A stretch of DNA of 15,137 nt from Nitrospira sp. (lineage in GTDB: Bacteria; Nitrospirota; Nitrospiria; Nitrospirales; Nitrospiraceae): contig JABMDG010000032.1 in assembly GCA_015904045.1 (NCBI GenBank), positions 36,458 to 51,594 of the forward strand, written 5' to 3'. Positions 7,046 to 13,231 of this stretch are shown here, piece after piece. The number at the start of each line of letters is the position of its first letter. Positions within the stretch are counted from its first letter, which is position 1. Both the position numbers and the translations under genes were made by a program. The notes under the pieces are model-generated. The model worked only from the letters and a program-made list of their open reading frames with translations, was not told where the DNA came from and ran no database searches.

Positions 7046-10000
7046 GATTCTTCTGACCTTCCGGATGTCTTTGAGACGTGGGAGTCTCGACTGCACCCCG
7101 AGGATCGGGCCAGAACCCTCGCCTATGTACGGGGCTATCTCGCCCATCCTGAAGATGAGTATCGGCAGGAATTTCGCCTGCGGCACAAGGACGGGAGTTA
7201 CCGGTGGATCGAGGCTCGCGCCTCGGTTATCACGGAGCCTGACGGCCGGCGCGTGCGTCTGCTCGGGTCGCATACCGACATTACCGAGCGCAAGCGTACG
7301 GAAGACGCGCTGCGGCTCAGCAAGGAACGGTACGCCCGTGCCACGGCGGTCGGAAAAGTCGGTGTCTGGGAACTGGACGTGGCCACCGGCTCATACCACG
7401 GCGATGTGAATCTCAAAACCCTGTTCGGCTACGAGGAGGACGAGCTTTCGACCGATCCCTCTGTGTGGCTCAACCTCGTCCATCCGGACGATCAGGCAAT
7501 CGCCATGCAGAACTGGCAACGGATCGTGACAGGAGAAATCGATCACTATAGCTGCGAGCTCAGGATGATCAAGAAGGACGGCATGGTCATCTGGACGGAT
7601 GTGCGGGGTCATGCCGTTCGCAGTCGCGAGGGACAGGTCACCAACCTGTTCGGTGCGACAGTGGATATCACAGAGCGTAAGCGGACGGAGCCTCTTCTAC
7701 GCGAGCGCGAAGAGGCCCTTGCCCGCTTTAAAGCCACGCTCGACCAAGTGCACGACTGCGTGTTCATGTTCGCTGCCGATTCGCTGAATTTTGTGTACTG
7801 CAATCGCGGCGCCGTCATGCAGGTGGGCTATACAGAAGACGAGCTCGCGACTATGACGCCTCTCGATATCAAGCCAGAGTTCACCGAACGGACATTTTGT
7901 GAGCTGCTCGAGCCGCTGCGGGATGGACGTCGCGCCGTGCTAGTCTTCGAAACGGTTCACCGGCACAAGGATGGCCACGATGTGGCCGTGGAAGTCTCCT
8001 TGCAATTCGTGGCGGCTGCAGGCCAGGCGGGGCGTTTTGTTGCCATCGTGCGGGACATCACCGAACGGAAGCAAACACAAGAAGCGCTTCGACTGAGCGA
8101 AGAACGTTTCCGCAGCCTGTTTGAGAATTCTCCCATCGCCTATCAATCGCTCGACCGAGAAGGGCGGTTCATCGACGTGAATCAAAGGTTGTGTCATCTG
8201 CTCGGATATGGAAAGGAGCAGCTGATCGGCAGCGATTTCGGGGATCTTTGGGCCGGGGATGCTCAAGGCGATTTCTCTGCGACGTTCGAGGCATTCAAGA
8301 AAAGCGGCAAGGTACGCAACGAGCTTGCTCTTCGTCGTCGAGATGGAACCATCGTCAATGCCGTGATAGACGGACGGATCCAACGCGACCAGAATGGCGA
8401 GTTCATCAGAACCCACTGCATTCTGACTGACATCACCGAGCGCGCGCAGGCGGAAGAAGCCTTGCGCCGGAGCGAGGCAAGACTCAAAGAAGCCCAACGC
8501 ATCGCGCATATCGGCAGTTGGGAATTGGACCTCGTCACGAACCGGCTGACTTGGTCCGATGAAATATATCGAATTTTCGAAATCGATTCCGCGTCATTCG
8601 GAGCTTCCTACGATGCGTTTCTTCAATTGATCCATCCGGATGACAGGACTCTTGTGAATCAAGCCTATACCAAATCCGTCACAGCCAGAACTCCATATAA
8701 CATCACCCATCGGCTTCTGATGCCGGACGGGCGGATCAAGTTTGTTCAGGAGCAGTGTGAGACCCAGTATGGGCGTGAGGGTCTCCCGTTGCGTTCAACC
8801 GGAACGGTCCAAGACATCACCAAACAGAAAGAGGCTGAGGACGAACTCGCCCGCAATCATGCCCTGCTGACCGCCATCATGGATGCATCTATCGACCTCA
8901 TTTACATCAAGGATCTGCAGGGACGTTATCTCCACATCAATCGCGCCGGGGCCGAGGCCGTGGGTATGTCGGCTGAAGCAATCATCGGATGGGACGATGT
9001 CGCCCTCTGGGGAGGAGAATTGGCTGCCTCTCGGCGCACCTCGGACCGCTTCGTGGCCGCATCGGGACACACCATCACGGTTGAAGAGCAGGGGACACTT
9101 CTGGGGAATATCGCCGACTACCTGACGACGAAAGCGCCCTATCGCGATTCTGAAGGGAGAATCATCGGCGTGATCGGGATAGCGCGCGACATCACTGAGT
9201 GGAAGCGAGTGGAAGTGGAGCGGCAGAAGGCCCTGACATTGCTGACCAACGTCATTAACGCGACACCGGACCTGATTTTCGTGAAGGATCGTGACCTACG
9301 GACGATCTTGTGTAACAACTCGTTCGCTCAAGCCATCGGAAAGACTCCGGAAGAGGTGATTGGTCACTCCGATATCGAGAACGGATGGGACCCCGAGCTT
9401 GTGCGAGGTAACCCCGACGCCGGCTTTCCCGGTTTTGAATCGGATGATCGCAAAGCCTTGACCGGAAAGGTTGTGCACAACCCTTTTGATCCGGCGAACG
9501 TGAACGGCGAGGTTCGGATCTTTGACACCTATAAAGTGCCGCTGCGCGATGAAACCGGGGAGGTGATCGGCATTCTCGGGATGTCGCGCGATGTCACAGA
9601 GCGCAAACGCATGGAAGAGATACTCCGCCAACGGGAGCGTGACCTGCAGCAGGCCATCGAAGGCCGCCACCGTATTAGCGAGGATCTGCACGACGGCATT
9701 CTCCAATCGATTTACGCGATCGGGCTCGGCCTGGAGGCCTGCAAGCCGCTGATTGCGGATCAGCCCGGCAAATCCGCCGTCAAATTGAACGCGGCGCTAC
9801 AACGAACGATTGGGCAGCTCAACCATGTGCTGGAAGAAGTGCGGAACTTCATTGCCGGACTGGAATCGCAGATCTTGGATGGACAGGATTTCGAGGCGGT
9901 GTTGCGGACCATGGTGCACACTCTGGCCGCTCCCTACCCCATTCCCTACAGGATTGCCATCGAGCAAACCGCCGCCCAGAACCTCTCGACCGAGCAGGCG

Positions 10001-10291
10001 TACCATGTGATGAATATCGCGCGAGAAGCGCTGAGCAACAGTCTCCGCCACAGCGGGGCGACCCGCATCACGGTGTCGCTCAAACGGTTCCGCCGCTCCA
10101 TCCGCCTGTCGGTGACGGATAACGGCGTGGGCTTCAATCCGGTTGGGACTCGCGACGTCGGACACGGATTGGCGAATATGGCGGCGCGAGCACAGAAGAT
10201 CGGAGGGAAACTCACCCTGCAGTCGAAACCCCGTCACGGAGCAAAGGTCCTCGTGGACATACCCAGGAGGTTGACCGATGCCGACACATAG
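7046..10291 (+). CDS. Multi-PAS sensor histidine kinase (HisKA_3/NarL type), 5'-truncated against the tRNA gene (kinase A)
   Basis: A frame of 1081 codons after the tRNA, with no transmembrane segment, so probably a soluble sensor kinase. It also stays open back to a GTG at 6911, but that route reads through tRNA-Leu and is not credible. The first usable in-frame codons after the tRNA are GTG 7253 and ATG 7505, neither with a good ribosome site. The start is therefore unknown, and the gene may be partly broken. Modules by position: half a PAS (7054-7293), then PAS domains at about 7300-7690, 7700-8075, 8090-8450, 8455-8835, 8840-9215 and 9225-9605, each ending in a D-[IV]-T-x-x-[RKW] linker. 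The phosphoacceptor His (codon 9689-9691) lies in [13 protein letters not shown]. The ATPase shows N-box [19 protein letters not shown] and G-H-G-L-A-N-M. It overlaps its response regulator by 14 nt, its likely target. Confidence 0.85.
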   Translation, partial: DSSDLPDVFETWESRLHPEDRARTLAYVRGYLAHPEDEYRQEFRLRHKDGSYRWIEARASVITEPDGRRVRLLGSHTDITERKRTEDALRLSKERYARATAVGKVGVWELDVATGSYHGDVNLKTLFGYEEDELSTDPSVWLNLVHPDDQAIAMQNWQRIVTGEIDHYSCELRMIKKDGMVIWTDVRGHAVRSREGQVTNLFGATVDITERKRTEPLLREREEALARFKATLDQVHDCVFMFAADSLNFVYCNRGAVMQVGYTEDELATMTPLDIKPEFTERTFCELLEPLRDGRRAVLVFETVHRHKDGHDVAVEVSLQFVAAAGQAGRFVAIVRDITERKQTQEALRLSEERFRSLFENSPIAYQSLDREGRFIDVNQRLCHLLGYGKEQLIGSDFGDLWAGDAQGDFSATFEAFKKSGKVRNELALRRRDGTIVNAVIDGRIQRDQNGEFIRTHCILTDITERAQAEEALRRSEARLKEAQRIAHIGSWELDLVTNRLTWSDEIYRIFEIDSASFGASYDAFLQLIHPDDRTLVNQAYTKSVTARTPYNITHRLLMPDGRIKFVQEQCETQYGREGLPLRSTGTVQDITKQKEAEDELARNHALLTAIMDASIDLIYIKDLQGRYLHINRAGAEAVGMSAEAIIGWDDVALWGGELAASRRTSDRFVAASGHTITVEEQGTLLGNIADYLTTKAPYRDSEGRIIGVIGIARDITEWKRVEVERQKALTLLTNVINATPDLIFVKDRDLRTILCNNSFAQAIGKTPEEVIGHSDIENGWDPELVRGNPDAGFPGFESDDRKALTGKVVHNPFDPANVNGEVRIFDTYKVPLRDETGEVIGILGMSRDVTERKRMEEILRQRERDLQQAIEGRHRISEDLHDGILQSIYAIGLGLEACKPLIADQPGKSAVKLNAALQRTIGQLNHVLEEVRNFIAGLESQILDGQDFEAVLRTMVHTLAAPYPIPYRIAIEQTAAQNLSTEQAYHVMNIAREALSNSLRHSGATRITVSLKRFRRSIRLSVTDNGVGFNPVGTRDVGHGLANMAARAQKIGGKLTLQSKPRHGAKVLVDIPRRLTDADT
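7054..7293 (+). repeat. Long direct repeat 1, copy in kinase A
   Basis: These 240 bases match 13610-13849 without gaps, with 10 differences by my hand count. The block encodes the second half of a PAS_3-type domain (from D-L-P-D-V-F-E-T-W to D-I-T-E-R-K). Similarity stops sharply 10 bases after the tRNA CCA on the left, and in the inter-PAS linker on the right. Confidence 0.93.
8429..9361 (+). repeat. Long direct repeat 2, copy in kinase A
   Basis: This stretch matches 14205-15137 without gaps over 933 bases, with about 63 differences by hand count (about 93% identical; about 35 of 311 amino acids differ). It starts exactly in the codons of a D-I-T-E-R linker. The right limit is unknown because the second copy reaches the window edge. 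Confidence 0.93.
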
Positions 10292-10931
10292 ATCCAAGAC
10301 GATTCGTGTGCTGCTGGTAGACGACCACGAGATTGTCCGCGTGGGACTCCGTTCGGTGCTTGGTCAAAAACATGGTATCGCTGTCGTGGGGGAATCCGCC
10401 AGCATGGCCGAGGCAGTGGCGCTGGCAGGAAAATTGAGGCCGGATGTGATTCTCATGGACATCCGCCTCCCCGACGGCTCCGGTGTCAATGCCTGTCGGG
10501 AGATTCTCGCCGCTCATCAGGAGATACAGGTGATTTTTCTGACCTCCTACGCGGATGACGATTCTGTTCTTGCGGCGGTCATGGCCGGGGCACGCGGATA
10601 CGTACTAAAAGAAATCGATTCCACATCATTGGTGCGCGCCATTCATGGGGTTGTCGAAGGCCAATCCATCCTTGATCCGGCTGTGACGGACCGGGCACTT
10701 CGCTGGTTGCGAGGATTCGCTACCGACCAGGACCTCCCGTCGGGAAAACTGTCGGCGCAGGAAGAGCGGGTTCTAGCCCTCGTGGCGGAAGGCAAGACGA
10801 ACAAGGAGATCGCCTCGGCACTGAACTTAAGCGACAAGACGGTGAAGAACTACCTCGCCACCGTGTTTCAGAAGCTCCGTATCACCCGTCGAGCTCAAGC
10901 GGCGGCATTCTTCGTCAAGCGGCAGGCGTGA
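10278..10931 (+). CDS. NarL/FixJ-family response regulator (receiver plus LuxR-type HTH)
   Basis: A 217-residue transcription regulator. The receiver domain (about 8-125) has the acidic pair Asp15-Asp16, phosphoacceptor Asp61 in I-L-M-D-I-R-L-P-D-G, Thr89 in F-L-T-S-Y and Lys111 in Y-V-L-K-E, so all switch residues are present. The C-terminal GerE/LuxR helix-turn-helix (about 156-210) reads L-S-A-Q-E-E-R-V-L-A-L-V-A-E-G-K-T-N-K-E-I, then S-D-K-T-V-K-N-Y recognition-helix sequence. ATG at 10278 has AGGAGG nine bases upstream, inside the end of kinase A; the two frames overlap by 14 nt. Overlap plus the HisKA_3-type kinase upstream is the classic cognate arrangement. Target genes are unknown. 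Confidence 0.95.
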   Translation: MPTHRSKTIRVLLVDDHEIVRVGLRSVLGQKHGIAVVGESASMAEAVALAGKLRPDVILMDIRLPDGSGVNACREILAAHQEIQVIFLTSYADDDSVLAAVMAGARGYVLKEIDSTSLVRAIHGVVEGQSILDPAVTDRALRWLRGFATDQDLPSGKLSAQEERVLALVAEGKTNKEIASALNLSDKTVKNYLATVFQKLRITRRAQAAAFFVKRQA

Positions 10932-10945
10932 ATCGAGCCATCCGG

Positions 10946-10972
10946 CCCTAGTGCGCTAGGGATAAAGTTTTT
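10946..10972 (+). terminator. Candidate terminator or palindromic operator after the response regulator
   Basis: CCCTAG (10946-10951) and CTAGGG (10956-10961) form a perfect 6-bp stem around TGCG. A run of five T ends at 10972, separated from the stem by six bases. The T-run spacing makes a rho-independent terminator imperfect. The dyad could equally be a binding site for the LuxR-type regulator encoded just upstream. Confidence 0.4.
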
Positions 10973-11031
10973 CTTACTCCTCGCCCTTTCCATCTACGCG
11001 ATGGGCTCGCTGGTGTGTAGGATAGTAGTGT

Positions 11032-11061
11032 CGTGACCGTAGGGAGATGAATATGGTCACG
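11032..11061. repeat. Inverted repeat upstream of the hybrid kinase
   Basis: CGTGACC (11032-11038) is repeated inverted as GGTCACG (11055-11061), extendable to 10 pairs with one G-T. The loop contains GGGAG. An 8-base tandem GTCACGTC occurs at 11056-11071. The 212-nt gap 10932-11143 otherwise shows no convincing promoter. Confidence 0.45.
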
Positions 11062-11143
11062 TCGTCACGTCCAGGTGTGTGGCCGAGACTCCGCGGTTTT
11101 CAATGTACATCCGCACATGATTGTGAACAGGGTATTCGGCTAA

Positions 11144-13231
11144 ATGCAACTGACTGCCGGTCTGTTTTTCATAGCTCTTGTGCTACTTGGGGGGGTCGCG
11201 GTTCAGCGATTCCTGCGGCAGCGCCGTGATTGCCTGCTGCAATCGAAGATCATCTCCTCGGCTAATTGCTGTGTTGCGGTCACGGATGCCACGGCCCCGC
11301 GGCATCCGATCGTGTACGTCAACCCCGCCTTCCGGCTGCTCACCGGCTATACCGAACGTGACCTCCTGGGCCAGACCATGGCCATCCTGGCCGGACCCGA
11401 GACTGATCGTGCGTTGCTGGACAAGCTCGCGGTCGCCCTTCAGGACGGGCGGGCAGGCCGTATCTGCCTGCGCCATTATCGAAAGAACGGGACGCCGTTC
11501 TGGAACGAAATTACCCTGTCGCCGTTCAAAGACCGATCCGGGCGTGTGACATCAGTCGTTTGGATGATGGCTGACGTGACCCAACGGCGGCAGGAAGAAC
11601 GGGCAGTGCGGGAAAGTGAAGAGCGATTCGATCTCGCGGTGCAGGCGGCGCAAGCCGGCATTTTCGAGCACGATCATCACACCGACATTCTGTACTGGTC
11701 GCCGATTCTCAGAGACATCTATGGGGTCAGCCCCGATGAGCCCGCATCCCTTCAACGCTATGTTGAGCTGATTCACCGCTCTGACCGCGATCGAATCCTC
11801 CGGGCCATTCATCAGGCCCACGACCCGTCCGGCGATGGGCGGGTTCATGTCGAACATCAGCTCGTCAGGCCTGACGGAAGCGTTCGGCATCTCAGCCTGC
11901 GTTCGCTGACCTGGTTTGATGAGGAGAGTGCCACACGGCTGCCAAGCCGCACCCTCGGGATGGTCATCGACGTCACAGACCGAAAAATCGCCGACACCAG
12001 CCGGCGTGACTCCTCGAAGATGGAGGCGATCGGCACGCTGGCCGGAGCAATCGCGCATGAATTCAACAACAGCCTGACCGCGGTGCTCGGATTCAGCCAA
12101 CTGGCGCTGCCGCTCGTCCCCTCCGACAGTAAAGCCCATCGGCATATTGAGCAGGTCGTCGTGGCGGGAAAGAAATCCCGTGAATTGGTGCACCAGCTGC
12201 TCACCTTCAGCCAACAGAGCGGCCAGGTCCGCCGCCCCCTGTCGCTGCACTTGCTGGTGAGGGAGTCGTTGAAACTCCTGCGCCCCACGATCCCGTCGTG
12301 GATCGAGTTCAAGGCGCACATTGCTAAATCAGCCAGCCTGGTGTCCGCGGATGCCACCCAAATGCACCAGTTGATCCTGAACTTAGTGGAGAATGCCGTG
12401 CACGCGATGCATAGAACCGGAGGAACGCTCGATATTCACCTTGAAGACAAAGAATTCTCCTGCGACCACGTGACGTCCCACGGACGGATTGCAGCCGGCT
12501 GCTACACGTGCTTGAGCGTCCAGGATTCCGGCGAAGGCATGGACCCAGACGTGGCAGAGCGCGCCTTTGAGCCGTTCTTCACCACGAAACCCCTTGGTGA
12601 AGGACGAGGGATGGGCCTTCCCGTGGTGCACGGCATTGTCTCGGCCCACGGGGGGACGGTGTTGGTCAACAGCCACCCCAGCCTGGGCACGACTGTGTCG
12701 GTCTACCTTCCGCTACTCCCGGCTCCCAGCTCATCGGTTCCGCCAAAGGACGAACCACCTCCGCACGGGCATGAGTGTATTCTCTTCGTCGATGATGAGG
12801 AATCGCTTGCCCGGTTTGGCGGGGAGATGCTTGAGTCACTCGGCTATTATCCGATTGTCCGAACGAGCGCGATGGCGGCGTGGGAGGCATTCCAAGCGGC
12901 TCCCCAACGGGTGGACCTCTTAATCGCCGATCAGTCGATGCCGGGCATGACCGGGGATCGGCTGATCCGACGATGCCTCCGGATCAGACCCGATCTTCCT
13001 GTGATTCTCTGCACCGGCTCAGACCGGCAATTGTCTGAAGAAGAAGCCCGTTCACACGGCATCGCGGAATTCGTCCTGAAGCCGCTCATATTGAACGACC
13101 TCGCGCACACGATCCGACGCATCTTGGATCGGCCCGTACCGCCTGCGACCGTACCATCGGGCGTCGCCCAACCTGTCACCCAATCCGAAGTATCGAGCGA
13201 GGAGTTGAATGCCGTCGGTCCTCGTAGTTGA
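11144..13231 (+). CDS. Hybrid sensor histidine kinase: LOV-like PAS, PAS, HisKA, HATPase, receiver
   Basis: A 695-residue hybrid kinase. ATG 11144 directly follows an in-frame TAA; AGGG lies about 12 bases upstream, so initiation looks weak. Residues 3-20 form one hydrophobic span, probably a membrane anchor. PAS-1 (about 40-148) resembles LOV domains (V-N-P-A-F-R-L-L-T-G-Y, Y-R-K-N-G-T-P-F-W-N), but the flavin-reactive Cys position is Met79. PAS-2 covers about 158-280. HisKA carries His305 in A-I-A-H-E-F-N-N-S-L. The ATPase has Asn417 in N-L-V-E-N-A-V-H-A-M, D-S-G-E-G-M-D, F-E-P-F-F-T-T-K and G-R-G-M-G-L-P. The C-terminal receiver (about 552-665) has V-D-D-E, Asp596 in I-A-D-Q-S-M-P-G and Lys in V-L-K-P. 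All catalytic residues are intact, so it can autophosphorylate and pass phosphate to its own receiver. Its end overlaps the next gene by 23 nt. Confidence 0.93.
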   Translation: MQLTAGLFFIALVLLGGVAVQRFLRQRRDCLLQSKIISSANCCVAVTDATAPRHPIVYVNPAFRLLTGYTERDLLGQTMAILAGPETDRALLDKLAVALQDGRAGRICLRHYRKNGTPFWNEITLSPFKDRSGRVTSVVWMMADVTQRRQEERAVRESEERFDLAVQAAQAGIFEHDHHTDILYWSPILRDIYGVSPDEPASLQRYVELIHRSDRDRILRAIHQAHDPSGDGRVHVEHQLVRPDGSVRHLSLRSLTWFDEESATRLPSRTLGMVIDVTDRKIADTSRRDSSKMEAIGTLAGAIAHEFNNSLTAVLGFSQLALPLVPSDSKAHRHIEQVVVAGKKSRELVHQLLTFSQQSGQVRRPLSLHLLVRESLKLLRPTIPSWIEFKAHIAKSASLVSADATQMHQLILNLVENAVHAMHRTGGTLDIHLEDKEFSCDHVTSHGRIAAGCYTCLSVQDSGEGMDPDVAERAFEPFFTTKPLGEGRGMGLPVVHGIVSAHGGTVLVNSHPSLGTTVSVYLPLLPAPSSSVPPKDEPPPHGHECILFVDDEESLARFGGEMLESLGYYPIVRTSAMAAWEAFQAAPQRVDLLIADQSMPGMTGDRLIRRCLRIRPDLPVILCTGSDRQLSEEEARSHGIAEFVLKPLILNDLAHTIRRILDRPVPPATVPSGVAQPVTQSEVSSEELNAVGPRS

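Noticed and set aside
11047..11229. Small 60-codon frame with an AGGGAG ribosome-like site before the hybrid kinase
   Set aside because: It overlaps the hybrid kinase start in another frame and has no recognisable or peptide-like pattern. A leader peptide cannot be excluded, but nothing supports one.
11261..11580. Calling the hybrid kinase a functional blue-light photoreceptor
   Set aside because: The photoactive Cys is Met79 and several flavin contacts are replaced, so ordinary LOV photochemistry is not expected.
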